From CAILHX01 sp964511385 (GTDB lineage Bacteria; Pseudomonadota; Gammaproteobacteria; Burkholderiales; Methylophilaceae), in assembly GCA_964511385.1 (NCBI GenBank), contig CAZEFE010000010.1:24481-88480 (forward strand): a DNA stretch of 64,000 bases, given 5' to 3'. Position numbers and translations under genes: made by a program. A model generated the notes under the pieces. The model saw only the letters and a list, made by a program, of their open reading frames with translations, made no database searches and had not been told where the DNA came from. Shown here one piece after another: positions 1 through 8,635 of this stretch. Numbering within the stretch: the stretch's first letter is position 1; each line of letters opens with the position of its first letter.

Positions 1-356
1 TGCATGTATTTGACCATGCCATTCTTGGCGGCTTCACTCTGGTGCATCAGTTCTGCAAAATCGGCTCACACGTTATTACGGCGGTGGGCTCTGTGGTGTT
101 CAAGGACATCCCACCCTACGTGACGGCCTCGGGTTATGACGCCCAGCCCCATGGCATCAATGCCGAAGGCCTCAAGCGGCGCGGATTCTCCGCAGACAGC
201 ATTGCGGCCATCAAACGCGCTTATAAAACCCTGTATCGCAATAGCCTGACGCTGGAAGAGGCCAAGCTTGCGTTGGCAGAACAGCAAAAAGACCACCCTG
301 AATTGACTATCCTGCTGGATTTCCTCAAGGTTGCAACGCGCGGGATCATACGGTAA
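1..356 (+). CDS. lpxA: Acyl-[ACP]-UDP-N-acetylglucosamine O-acyltransferase LpxA, C-terminal part
   Basis: Partial gene: it enters from the left edge in the frame starting at base 3 and ends with TAA. LpxA adds the first 3-hydroxyacyl chain to UDP-GlcNAc at the start of lipid A synthesis in the cytoplasm. The visible part holds the last turns of the left-handed hexapeptide helix (GGFTLVHQFCKIG) and the C-terminal helical domain (residues like GLKRRGFSADSIAAIKRAYK and YRNSLTLEEA) typical of LpxA. It lies 14 bp upstream of lpxB, the usual fabZ-lpxA-lpxB order. The N-terminal half lies outside the window. Confidence 0.96.
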   Translation, partial: HVFDHAILGGFTLVHQFCKIGSHVITAVGSVVFKDIPPYVTASGYDAQPHGINAEGLKRRGFSADSIAAIKRAYKTLYRNSLTLEEAKLALAEQQKDHPELTILLDFLKVATRGIIR

Positions 357-370
357 CTCTTTGTTTTTTT

Positions 371-1507
371 ATGGCGACCATAGGAATAGTAGCCGGTGAA
401 GCCTCTGGCGATTTGCTGGGCAGTCATCTCATCGCGGCACTGAAGCAGCGCCGTCCCGACCTCGAGTTCATCGGTATCGCCGGTCCCAAAATGATGTCTG
501 CCGGGGCGCGGTCCATGTTTTCCATGGAACGGCTGGCGGTGCGTGGATATTTCGAGGTGTTGCGCCATTATTTTGGCATCTTGAAGATTCGCCGGGCACT
601 GGTACGTCATTTCCTGCAGCATCCGCCGGATGTTTTTATCGGTATTGATGCCCCGGACTTCAATCTTGGTCTTGAACGCCAACTGAAGAAGCGCGGCATC
701 AAAACAGTGCACTACGTCAGCCCATCCATCTGGGCATGGCGCAAAGGCCGGATCAAGGCCATCAAGCAGGCTGCTGACCAGGTGTTATGCCTGTTTCCGT
801 TTGAAAAGCCTATTTACGATGAAGCCGGCATTCCGGCCACGTATGTCGGTCACCCGCTGGCCGATGTACTGCCGCTGACGCAAAACAAGGCTTTGGTGCG
901 AGAAGAGCTACAAATCACCGATGCCGAGACGGTTATTGCCTTGCTGCCCGGCAGCCGCCAGAGCGAACTGGATTACATGGCCGACCTGTTTGTCAAAACC
1001 GCCATGCGCATTCAGCAGGATGTGCCCAACGCGCTGTTTCTGGTTCCCACCATCAGCCGCGAAACCCGCGCCAAATTTTCTCTGGCGATTGAACGCAACC
1101 AGGCTTTTGGCGTTGATTTCAAACTCATGTTCGGGCATGCACACAAGGCAATGGCGGCTGCGGACGGGGTGATTGTCGCCTCCGGCACGGCAACGCTGGA
1201 AGCTGCGTTGCTCAAATGCCCGATGGTGATTACCTATCGCATGTCGCGCCTGAGTTGGCTGCTCATGAAACGCATGGGATATTTGCCTTGGGTTGGGTTA
1301 CCCAACATCCTGGCGGGGAAATTTCTGGTGCCGGAATTGCTGCAAGACCAAGCCACACCAGATGCGTTAGCTGAAGCGTTGTTGACCATGATTTTCGATC
1401 GTGAGCGCGTTGCTGGATTAAAAGAAGAGTACACCAAAATCCATTTGGCGCTACAGCAGAACACCGCAGAAAAAGCGGCTGACGCGATACTGGGCCTGCT
1501 GCCGTGA
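371..1507 (+). CDS. lpxB: Lipid-A-disaccharide synthase LpxB
   Basis: 378 aa, the normal family length (GT19). It joins UDP-2,3-diacylglucosamine and lipid X into the lipid A disaccharide at the inner face of the inner membrane. Near the N-terminus the family motif GIVAGEASGDLLGSHLI is present, followed by FIGIDAPDFN and HYVSPSIWAWRKGR, and in the C-terminal half ALLPGSRQSE and VASGTATLEAALL, the nucleotide-sugar binding part. Start is the ATG 14 bp after the lpxA stop; no strong Shine-Dalgarno is visible, so translation may be coupled. It overlaps rnhB by 4 bases. Confidence 0.97.
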   Translation: MATIGIVAGEASGDLLGSHLIAALKQRRPDLEFIGIAGPKMMSAGARSMFSMERLAVRGYFEVLRHYFGILKIRRALVRHFLQHPPDVFIGIDAPDFNLGLERQLKKRGIKTVHYVSPSIWAWRKGRIKAIKQAADQVLCLFPFEKPIYDEAGIPATYVGHPLADVLPLTQNKALVREELQITDAETVIALLPGSRQSELDYMADLFVKTAMRIQQDVPNALFLVPTISRETRAKFSLAIERNQAFGVDFKLMFGHAHKAMAAADGVIVASGTATLEAALLKCPMVITYRMSRLSWLLMKRMGYLPWVGLPNILAGKFLVPELLQDQATPDALAEALLTMIFDRERVAGLKEEYTKIHLALQQNTAEKAADAILGLLP

Positions 1508-2061
1508 TTTGCGGCGTAGATGAGGCAGGGCGTGGGCCGTTGGCAGGCGCCGTGTTTGCCGCTGCCGTGATACTGGATCCAGCCAGGCCCATCACTGGCT
1601 TGGCTGACTCCAAAAAGCTCTCTGAAAAAAAACGCGATGCGCTGGCGCAGGTCATCAAGCAGCAGGCGCTGGCCTGGTGCATAGCCTCCGCCAGTGCGCA
1701 AGAAATCGATGCCATCAACATCCTGCAAGCCAGCATGCTGGCCATGAAGCGAGCCGTGGAAGGGTTGTCGCTGCTGCCGACACAAGTGCTGGTGGATGGT
1801 CTGCATTGTCCGAACACGGCTTTCCCATCACAGGCGATAGTGAAAGGGGATAGCAAAGTGGCGGAAATCTCCGCGGCCTCCATCCTGGCCAAAACCGCGC
1901 GCGACGCGGAAATGCTGGAATTGCACGCACTGTACCCGCAATACGGATTTGATCGGCACAAAGGTTACCCGGTGCCGATGCACCTGACGGCGCTGGCGGA
2001 GTACGGAATTTCTCCCGTACACCGCCGCAGTTATGCGCCGGTCAAAATGTATCTGACCTAA
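1504..2061 (+). CDS. rnhB: Ribonuclease HII
   Basis: 185 aa; degrades RNA in RNA/DNA hybrids and removes misincorporated ribonucleotides. The N-terminus ICGVDEAGRGPLAGAV carries the first acidic active-site pair (D6, E7), and later DSKKLSEKKRDAL, VDG and KGDSKVAEISAASILAKTARD are conserved family blocks. It starts at a GTG that overlaps the lpxB TGA (GTGA), the common lpxB-rnhB coupling. Its stop overlaps the end of the convergent DUF4139 gene by 4 bases. Confidence 0.96.
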   Translation: MICGVDEAGRGPLAGAVFAAAVILDPARPITGLADSKKLSEKKRDALAQVIKQQALAWCIASASAQEIDAINILQASMLAMKRAVEGLSLLPTQVLVDGLHCPNTAFPSQAIVKGDSKVAEISAASILAKTARDAEMLELHALYPQYGFDRHKGYPVPMHLTALAEYGISPVHRRSYAPVKMYLT

Positions 2062-3506
2062 TACTTCACCTGCACCCGGTAGCTGAGGGTGGTTTTGCCT
2101 TCGGCGGGGATGGTGATGTGCCAGACAGCGGTATTGCTGCTTGCCTTGGTGTGCTCATGGCTGGTTTTCAGCATTTTCCAGTCGCCGGGAATCGGCTCTT
2201 GTATGGTGACGGTCACCGCTTCTTTCTTCGCGTTTTTCAGCACAATCTCATAAGCGCTTTCAAACAACGCGGTGCCTTTGCCCGGATTGGGCAGTTTCTT
2301 GAAATCGGTCTGTTTCTTGTCGGCGGTGACGTCAAAGGCTTCGCCCAGCTTTAACCGCACTTTTTCATTTTTGGGGGTGTGTTCTATGTTGTCCTCACCC
2401 ACAAATTGCGCGTTTCCTGCGGCATCCTTTTTGTAAACGCGGATCACCCCTTTGGGCAGCGGTATGCCGAGCTTTGCGCTGTCCTTATTCTCAAACTCGA
2501 CAAACACACCTACTTTCATTTTCTGGCCGAGGTCGCCGTAGCTGCCCTGGTAGTAATAATCGCCGCCCTTGAGCAGCAACTCCTTGCGTACTGGCACTTG
2601 AGCCGCCGAGAGCAGGGAAACCTGTTTGGTCTGGTTTTCGGCAATGGTGGTGGGGCGATCCAGGCTGTACAAATGGTATTCCAGCAGCGATTCTTCGCGC
2701 ATAGCCGGTGCTGCGTCAGCTGCAACAGCCATTTCCATCTTGGCCATCGCGCGTAGCGGGCGCAGTTCGTCCCTGACGCGGTTCACGTCGCCTGCGACCA
2801 GTTGTAGCCTGGCATTGCGATAGGCCGCGCCGCTGGTGTTGGTCAGCGTGACCCAGCCCGACAAGTCCATCCGGTCATCGCCGGCATTCAATTCGGCTAC
2901 GTAATCCGCTTTCCAGCCCAACCCTCTGGTCAGGTAGCTTAATTCCACATCTTGCTGCGATGAGCCGCTGTTATTCAATGACATGACTAATGTAGGCCTG
3001 TCGCGCAGGTTTTCGGGGACATCCGGGTAAACGATTCGGCCGGGTATGCCGGTTTCGATACGGTCGGCAAATTTAAGCACGACGCCATTATTGGCGGACA
3101 GCACTTGCGCCTGCTCGCTGCTTTCTACGCCGGTGGCGCTATTGGTTTTGATGATGCTTACTGATTTGCCCACGTATTTTTCCAGCAGCTTTTGCGGGGT
3201 CAGCAGATCAAAATCAAAATTCTGCTCGATGACGGCAAGTTTTCCCGGCGCGGAGATACTGCGCAGCAGCGCGGTTTCCGGGCGCATCTGCGCGCTTACA
3301 TCGCGGAATGCCAGGCTATTGGTGCCGCTGCCCAGGCGAATCTGGCGCTGGTCTTTGATCAGCGCCAGATTTTCGTTGTAGATGGTCACCGCTACGCTTT
3401 GCTGGTCTTGCAGAGTGCTGCGCAGTTCATCGGCAGCCAATGTGACGCAGGGTAGGGCGAGGATCAAAGGGGCTAGCAAAGATCGATAGCGGATCACCGT
3501 GGGCAT
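2058..3506 (-). CDS. DUF4139 domain-containing secreted protein
   Basis: 482 aa from the chosen ATG, which is preceded by GGAG at good spacing and followed by a clear signal peptide (MPTVIRYRSLLAPLILALPCVTLAA). The open frame extends 52 codons upstream but that part has no protein-like character and crosses the rne terminator, so it was dropped. The C-terminal half matches the DUF4139 beta-rich region (for example LSYLTRGLGWKADYVAEL and ending WHITIPAEGKTTLSYRV). Family members are exported proteins without an established function. The gene stands alone between convergent rnhB and the upstream rne gene. Confidence 0.8.
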   Translation of the reverse strand: MPTVIRYRSLLAPLILALPCVTLAADELRSTLQDQQSVAVTIYNENLALIKDQRQIRLGSGTNSLAFRDVSAQMRPETALLRSISAPGKLAVIEQNFDFDLLTPQKLLEKYVGKSVSIIKTNSATGVESSEQAQVLSANNGVVLKFADRIETGIPGRIVYPDVPENLRDRPTLVMSLNNSGSSQQDVELSYLTRGLGWKADYVAELNAGDDRMDLSGWVTLTNTSGAAYRNARLQLVAGDVNRVRDELRPLRAMAKMEMAVAADAAPAMREESLLEYHLYSLDRPTTIAENQTKQVSLLSAAQVPVRKELLLKGGDYYYQGSYGDLGQKMKVGVFVEFENKDSAKLGIPLPKGVIRVYKKDAAGNAQFVGEDNIEHTPKNEKVRLKLGEAFDVTADKKQTDFKKLPNPGKGTALFESAYEIVLKNAKKEAVTVTIQEPIPGDWKMLKTSHEHTKASSNTAVWHITIPAEGKTTLSYRVQVKY

Positions 3507-3602
3507 GTTGTTCTCCAAACGAGGGTAGGAAGCTAACAAACGGACGCAGACGTGTTCTGTTGACCAGATGATACTGAAAATCTCTGTGTCTGACGTATAA
3601 AC

Positions 3603-3630
3603 GACAAAGCCCCGTTTCCGGGGCTTTGTC
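3603..3630 (-). terminator. Rho-independent terminator after rne
   Basis: A perfect 12-bp inverted repeat (GACAAAGCCCCG and its complement) with a 4-base loop lies 15 bases after the rne stop codon. On the minus strand it is followed by GTTTATAC, a weak U-rich tail. It separates rne from the downstream DUF4139 gene. Confidence 0.75.
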
Positions 3631-3645
3631 AGGGTAGTGAAAAAC

Positions 3646-6135
3646 TTACTTTTGCGTTTCAACCATCATTAGCGGTTCCTGAGCGGCCTGCTCTTCTTCG
3701 GCTTTTTTCTTCCAGGCCGGTGTTCTGGCTGGCTTGCGCGGGGCAGGTTCCTCTTCGACCACCACTGCTTTTACGGCATCCGCCTTGGTTTCCACCATTT
3801 CCAGACCGGCACTGGCCAGATCGGCAACGATAGGCTCAGGTGCCTTGCGGCGACGCGGTGCGCGTGGTTTGCGTTCGGCCTTGGCAGGTGCTTCAGCCTC
3901 GGCTTCCGCTGCAGCGCTAGGCGGGGCTTCCTGGGCTGCGACTGCGGTTTCTACCGGCGCAACTGGTGCCGCTACGGTTTCAACCACTGCTGCGGCGGCT
4001 GGTTGAACTGCTTCGGGTTCTGCTGCCACGGCAGTTTGCACAATTTCCAGTTGCTCGCCGGCGGCCTCGTTAGCAGGGCGCTGTTGACGTGGCGGACGCT
4101 CGCCGCGCTCACCACGACCACCGCGGCCACGATTGCGACGACCGCCGCGGGTTTCGCCTTTTTCCGTGGCTTCGGCAGCAGGTTGCTGCGTTTCTATCGA
4201 ACTGACGGCCTGTGGCTTTTCTGCGCGTTCGGTGCGTTCACGCTCTGGACGAGGAGGACGCTGCTCGCGCGGAGGTCGTGCCTGCTGCGGTTTGGCTGCA
4301 CTTTCCGCCTGTGCATTGCGCGGTGCCTGGTCGCGGTCGTAATCACGATTGCGGTTGCGGTTGCGGCCACCGCGCTCGTTGCGGTCACGCTGTCCTTGTC
4401 CTTTGCGGGCCGGTTTGGCTTCGACTTTGTTTTCTTCTTCCTTGGCGGCGGTGATTTTACCCAGCCAGGATTTGAAACGGCCGAACAGACCGGGCTTTTC
4501 GGCCACTTCTTCGATGACGATAGGGGCTGCAGTTGTTGGCGTAATGCCTTTGACCGCCGCTTCCTGACGTGCGGGTTTGGCTTCCTGCTGTTTGGCGCTG
4601 CCTGCGGATTCTTCCGACTCGGTGGGCAGTTCCACCAGTTCGTAGCTGCGAATGTTCTCGACGTCGCCAACTTCATTTTCGCGCAGGCGCACGATGGTGT
4701 AGTTCGGCGTTTCCAGATGGATATTGGGAATCAGGATGACGCTGATATCCATGCGCTGTTCCACGGCGTGAATATCGCTGCGTTTTTCGTTGAGCAGGAA
4801 GGTTGCCACTTCGACCGGCAGTTGTACCTGCACCGCGCCGGTGTTTTCCTTCATGGATTCTTCCTGAACGATGCGCAGGATGTGCAACGCGGTGGATTCG
4901 ATACCGCGAATATGGCCAGTGCCGTGGCAGCGCGGGCAAGGGATGTGGTTGGATTCACCCAGGGATGGGCGCAGGCGCTGGCGCGACAGTTCCATCAAGC
5001 CGAAGCGGGAAATCTTGCCGGTCTGCACGCGGGCGCGGTCGTAATGCAGCGCGTCGCGCAGGCGATTTTCCACTTCACGCTGGTTACGTGCGCTTTCCAT
5101 GTCAATGAAGTCAATCACCACCAGGCCACCCAGGTCGCGCAGGCGCAATTGGCGGGCGACTTCTTCAGCTGCTTCCAGGTTGGTGTTGAACGCGGTTTGC
5201 TCGATGTCGCTGCCACGGGTGGCACGGCCAGAGTTGACGTCTACCGAAACCAGCGCTTCGGTATGGTCGATCACAATGGCGCCGCCGGAAGGCAGGCGAA
5301 CTTCTCTTGAAAATGCGGTTTCGATCTGGTGTTCGATCTGGAAGCGCGAGAACAACGGCACGTCATCGCGATACAGTTTCACACGCGACACGTTGCCGGG
5401 CATGACGTGGTTCATGAACTGCACGGCTTGCTCGTAAATATCCGGCGTATCGATCAGGATTTCGCCGATGTCAGGCTGGTAGTAATCGCGGATGGCGCGA
5501 ATCACCAGGCTGCCTTCCTGATAAATGAGGAAAGCGCCTTTTTGCAGGTTGGAGGCATTTTCGATAGCCGTCCACAGTTGCAGCAGGTAGTTGAGGTCCC
5601 ATTGCAGCTCTTCCAGCGTACGGCCGATACCAGCGGTACGCGCAATGATGCTCATGCCGTTGGGCACTTCGAGCTGCGCCATGATATCGCGCAACTCGTT
5701 GCGGTCTTCGCCTTCGATACGGCGCGATACGCCGCCGCCGCGCGGGTTGTTCGGCATCAGCACCAGATAGCGGCCTGCCAGGCTGATAAAAGTGGTAAGC
5801 GCGGCGCCTTTGTTGCCGCGCTCGTCTTTCTCGACCTGCACGATGATTTCCTGGCCTTCGCGCAGCACATCCTGGATACGCTTGCCGTCGGCATCGTTCA
5901 GGTAATTGCTGCGGGCGACTTCCTTGAAGGGCAGGAATCCGTGGCGGTCGGTGCCGTAATTGACAAAAGCGGCTTCGAGCGAAGGCTCGATGCGGGTGAT
6001 GACGCCTTTGTAGATATTGCTTTTCTTTTGTTCTTTTCCTGCGTGTTCGATGTCCAGGTCGATCAGTTTCTGGCCATCAACAATCGCAACACGCAGCTCT
6101 TCAGCCTGTGTTGCATTAAATAACATGCGTTTCAT
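3646..6135 (-). CDS. rne: Ribonuclease E
   Basis: 829 aa. Main endoribonuclease of mRNA decay and of rRNA/tRNA processing, core of the degradosome. Order of parts: N-terminal RNase-H-like/S1 region (residues 1-125, with IYKGVITRIEPSLEAAFVNYG), 5' sensor, DNase-I-like catalytic domain with the Mg ligands D299 (SVDVNSGRATRG) and D342 (VVIDFIDM), and the Zn-link CPRC at 400-403 that holds the tetramer. After about residue 520 comes an unstructured tail rich in Arg, Glu, Ala and Pro, the usual RNA- and partner-binding scaffold. Start ATG is preceded by GGGAGA at 10 bases. It is divergent from rluC, the same arrangement as in enterobacteria, and has a structured leader. Confidence 0.97.
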   Translation of the reverse strand: MKRMLFNATQAEELRVAIVDGQKLIDLDIEHAGKEQKKSNIYKGVITRIEPSLEAAFVNYGTDRHGFLPFKEVARSNYLNDADGKRIQDVLREGQEIIVQVEKDERGNKGAALTTFISLAGRYLVLMPNNPRGGGVSRRIEGEDRNELRDIMAQLEVPNGMSIIARTAGIGRTLEELQWDLNYLLQLWTAIENASNLQKGAFLIYQEGSLVIRAIRDYYQPDIGEILIDTPDIYEQAVQFMNHVMPGNVSRVKLYRDDVPLFSRFQIEHQIETAFSREVRLPSGGAIVIDHTEALVSVDVNSGRATRGSDIEQTAFNTNLEAAEEVARQLRLRDLGGLVVIDFIDMESARNQREVENRLRDALHYDRARVQTGKISRFGLMELSRQRLRPSLGESNHIPCPRCHGTGHIRGIESTALHILRIVQEESMKENTGAVQVQLPVEVATFLLNEKRSDIHAVEQRMDISVILIPNIHLETPNYTIVRLRENEVGDVENIRSYELVELPTESEESAGSAKQQEAKPARQEAAVKGITPTTAAPIVIEEVAEKPGLFGRFKSWLGKITAAKEEENKVEAKPARKGQGQRDRNERGGRNRNRNRDYDRDQAPRNAQAESAAKPQQARPPREQRPPRPERERTERAEKPQAVSSIETQQPAAEATEKGETRGGRRNRGRGGRGERGERPPRQQRPANEAAGEQLEIVQTAVAAEPEAVQPAAAAVVETVAAPVAPVETAVAAQEAPPSAAAEAEAEAPAKAERKPRAPRRRKAPEPIVADLASAGLEMVETKADAVKAVVVEEEPAPRKPARTPAWKKKAEEEQAAQEPLMMVETQK

Positions 6136-6322
6136 TTGTTGTTATCTCCCGCGCTCAAAGCGGGTGTGTAACGCAAAGCCAAAACATGGCCGAAGGAGAA
6201 CACTGCCGGGAGACAGTGGGTCAGACAATAGCTACCGTATGGCACAGGTCATCGTTAAGTGCGGGCGTTTCATTGACGCCTGCCTGGGGCGAATGAAATT
6301 CGCCAAAGAATCCTGTTTTATA
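6136..6322 (-). promoter_or_regulatory. rne 5' leader with four hairpins and a candidate promoter
   Basis: Read on the minus strand, the stretch before rne has a -10-like TATAAA (6322-6317, no good -35) and then four hairpins: 6304-6288 (perfect 6-bp stem GGCGAA/TTCGCC), 6283-6261 (7-bp stem, one wobble), 6218-6201 (CACTG/CAGTG) and 6164-6148 (CCCGC/GCGGG). The last one runs into the Shine-Dalgarno GGGAGA. In E. coli RNase E shortens the life of its own mRNA through leader hairpins; a similar feedback role here is inferred. The transcript start is a guess. Confidence 0.5.
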
Positions 6323-6697
6323 TCAAATCGTTAAGCAGCAAAGCTAACGTCGAATGTAAAATTGCGCGACACGGTTTTTTCGTGTCCGGCACGACTATCG
6401 TTTACAATAAACCCGGTTTTGGTTCTCGCCACGCGGCTAATCATGGTTAGCGTATCGTTACATGGCAGCGCTTGAGCGCAATTAATTTGGTAACTCTATG
6501 GTTCGTCACGTTGCTGGCATTAGCCATGTTTGTAAAGCATGGCGATTAGCTGAAGTAACGGGAACCAGTGGTTGACCCAACTTGCTAAGAATCGCTACTT
6601 CTTTCAGCGTTGGCTGGAATGGTGAGCGAAATTAACCAGAATTCCTTTGGTTTGCCTTGCTGCATTGGCAAACACGACACGCGCAAGTATAGGCTAG
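6323..6697. other. Rest of the rne-rluC intergenic region
   Basis: 375 bases without a credible gene, upstream of rluC. It contains short inverted repeats (ACACG/CGTGT near 6369-6385, GCTAA/TTAGC near 6437-6452 and GCCATG/CATGGC near 6520-6543). A TACAAT sequence at 6403-6408 could be a -10 for rluC but lacks a recognisable -35. It is probably promoter and leader sequence for rluC; nothing more specific can be supported. Confidence 0.4.
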
Positions 6698-7660
6698 ATG
6701 ACAGAAATAGGCAAAAACTCCGTTACCCTGTTGACGGTTGATGAGAGTGGGGAAGGGCAGCGCATTGATAATTTCCTGGCGCGGCAGCTGAAAGGCGTCC
6801 CTAAAAGTCACATTTATCGCATTCTGCGTAGCGGCGAAGTCCGGGTAAACCGCGGCCGCGTTGAGGCTACCCATCGCTTGCAGATCGGGGAGGTGGTGCG
6901 TATTCCGCCTGTGCGTACGGCGGCACCGGAAAAAACGGCGGGCAGCGCGCCTGTGGCGGCTCGTCTTGCTGGCGCGGTCATTTATGAAGACGATGCCATG
7001 CTGGCCTTGGATAAACCTGCCGGAATGGCGGTGCACGGCGGTAGCGGTATTTCTCGCGGCGTCATCGAGCAACTGCGCCTGGAGCGGCCGCAGGCCAAGT
7101 TTCTGGAGTTGGCGCACCGGCTGGATCGGGAAACCTCGGGTGTGCTGCTGATCGGCAAGAAGCGCAGCGCATTGGTGGCGCTGCACGACATGATGCGCGA
7201 AAACAAAATGCGCAAGCGCTATACCATACTGGTCAAAGGCCGTTGGCCGGACCAGAAGCGGCGTGTGGTGCTACCGCTGGTCAAACGCGAAATCGAAAAC
7301 GGCGAGAAGCGTGTCAGCGTGGAGGAAGGTGGGCAGCGCTCCGAAACCATTTTCTACCTCAAGGAACATCTGGGGGACTACTCATTGCTGGAAGCGGAAT
7401 TGATCACCGGGCGTACGCACCAGTTGCGGGTGCAACTGGTGCATCTTGGGTATCCCATTGTCGGGGATGATAAATATGGCGATTTTGCGCTGAATAAAGT
7501 ACTGCAAAAGCGCGGGCTGAAGCGCATGTTCTTGCATTCCACCGAAACCACACTCAAACACCCGTTGACGGGCGAGACGCTGATATTGGCGGCACCGCTA
7601 CCGCCAGAGCTGCAGAAATTTGTTGATTCATTGAAAGAGCGTCATGCCGAGCAAGTTTGA
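6698..7660 (+). CDS. rluC: 23S rRNA pseudouridine synthase RluC
   Basis: 320 aa; converts uridines in 23S rRNA (955, 2504 and 2580 in E. coli) to pseudouridine. An N-terminal S4 RNA-binding domain (about residues 20-75, DNFLARQLKGVPKSHIYRILR) precedes the catalytic domain with HRLDRETSGVLL, where D143 is the catalytic aspartate, and GRTHQLRVQLVHLGYPIVGD. The length and the position opposite rne both fit RluC rather than RluD. Its last 17 bases overlap the following HAD gene. Confidence 0.95.
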   Translation: MTEIGKNSVTLLTVDESGEGQRIDNFLARQLKGVPKSHIYRILRSGEVRVNRGRVEATHRLQIGEVVRIPPVRTAAPEKTAGSAPVAARLAGAVIYEDDAMLALDKPAGMAVHGGSGISRGVIEQLRLERPQAKFLELAHRLDRETSGVLLIGKKRSALVALHDMMRENKMRKRYTILVKGRWPDQKRRVVLPLVKREIENGEKRVSVEEGGQRSETIFYLKEHLGDYSLLEAELITGRTHQLRVQLVHLGYPIVGDDKYGDFALNKVLQKRGLKRMFLHSTETTLKHPLTGETLILAAPLPPELQKFVDSLKERHAEQV

Positions 7661-8300
7661 ATTATTGATTTTTGATTGGGATGGCACGCTGGCTGATTCG
7701 ACCCAGGCCATTGTAGAGGCACTTAATGTGGCGAGTCAGGAAACGGGATTGCCGCAGCCTTCCGAGCAGGCTTCGCGCGCCATTATCGGTCTGGAATTGC
7801 GGCAGGCGCTGCGTACCCTGTTTGGTGAAGTGGACGAACAGCAGTTGCAGCAATTGGTGCGTAGCTATCACCGGCATTATTCCGCGGTGCAGGATGATAT
7901 TCCATTGTTTGCCGGTGCCGGGGAGGCCTTGCGCGAATTGGCTGGAAACGGCCACCTGCTTGCCGTGGCGTCCGGCAAGGGGCGGCGCGGCCTGACGCAC
8001 GCCATCCAGTCGTCTGGTGTTGGCGACATCATTCTCGCATCGCGCAGTGCCGACGATTGCCATTCCAAGCCGCATCCGCAAATGCTGCATGAAATCATGG
8101 ATGAACTGGGCGTGGAGGCTGAGCGTGCAGTGATGATCGGGGACACCACTTTTGATCTGCAAATGGCCAGTAATGCCGGCGTATCCAGCTTGGGCGTGAC
8201 CTACGGTGCGCAGCCGCTGGAAAACCTGCTGCCACATTCGCCGCTGGCTACTTTCGACAGTTTTGCTACACTTCATGCATGGTTATGCGCGAACGCCTGA
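7644..8300 (+). CDS. HAD hydrolase, phosphoglycolate-phosphatase-like
   Basis: 218 aa, HAD subfamily IA. Motif I is FDWDGTLADS (nucleophile D11, D13), motif II-like VASGKGRRGL, then KPHPQML with the conserved Lys and MIGDTTFDLQMASNAG for the last acidic pair. The sequence resembles the Gph family that removes phosphate from 2-phosphoglycolate, but the substrate cannot be read from the sequence. It sits between rluC (17-base overlap) and a Rieske gene (22-base overlap), a compact cluster often seen in betaproteobacteria. Confidence 0.88.
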   Translation: MPSKFELLIFDWDGTLADSTQAIVEALNVASQETGLPQPSEQASRAIIGLELRQALRTLFGEVDEQQLQQLVRSYHRHYSAVQDDIPLFAGAGEALRELAGNGHLLAVASGKGRRGLTHAIQSSGVGDIILASRSADDCHSKPHPQMLHEIMDELGVEAERAVMIGDTTFDLQMASNAGVSSLGVTYGAQPLENLLPHSPLATFDSFATLHAWLCANA

Positions 8301-8620
8301 TCTGTGCCAGCCAGGATTTGGTGGAGCAGGGGCAGGGGGTCAGCTTTCCTGTTTCCGAGGCTGAAGGTGTCACTGGTTTTGTGGTGCGCTACCGTGGCAT
8401 TGTTTCGGGTTACATCAATCAATGCGCACATGTGCCAGTACCTCTTGATTGGCAAGAAGGGAAGTTTTTTGACTTGACCGGGCACTACCTGATTTGTGCT
8501 ACCCATGGCGCTCAGTATGAGCCGGAAACTGGAGCATGCGTGTTGGGGCCCTGCAAGGGGAGGTCTTTGCAGAAGTTATGCGTTGCAGAGCGCGATGGCT
8601 ATGTTTATCTTGTTGAATAG
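8279..8620 (+). CDS. Small Rieske [2Fe-2S] protein
   Basis: 113 aa, a free-standing Rieske domain. The cluster ligands are visible as CAH (in NQCAHVPVPLDW) and CATH (in LICATHGAQYEPETG), that is C-x-H followed by C-x2-H. No signal peptide or membrane segment is seen, so a soluble cytoplasmic electron carrier is likely. The start chosen is the first ATG inside the end of the HAD gene; a second ATG two codons later is equally possible. Redox partner unknown. Confidence 0.85.
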   Translation: MVMRERLICASQDLVEQGQGVSFPVSEAEGVTGFVVRYRGIVSGYINQCAHVPVPLDWQEGKFFDLTGHYLICATHGAQYEPETGACVLGPCKGRSLQKLCVAERDGYVYLVE

Positions 8621-8635
8621 ATTAGAAAGTTGACG

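Noticed and set aside
3507..3662. N-terminal extension of the DUF4139 protein
   Set aside because: The extension crosses the rne terminator and lacks protein character; a signal peptide with a good ribosome site begins at 3506.
4003..5310. 435-codon open frame on the strand opposite rne
   Set aside because: It mirrors the rne coding sequence and is Phe/Cys-rich without any domain; the rne protein is certain. It is a by-product of GC-rich third positions.
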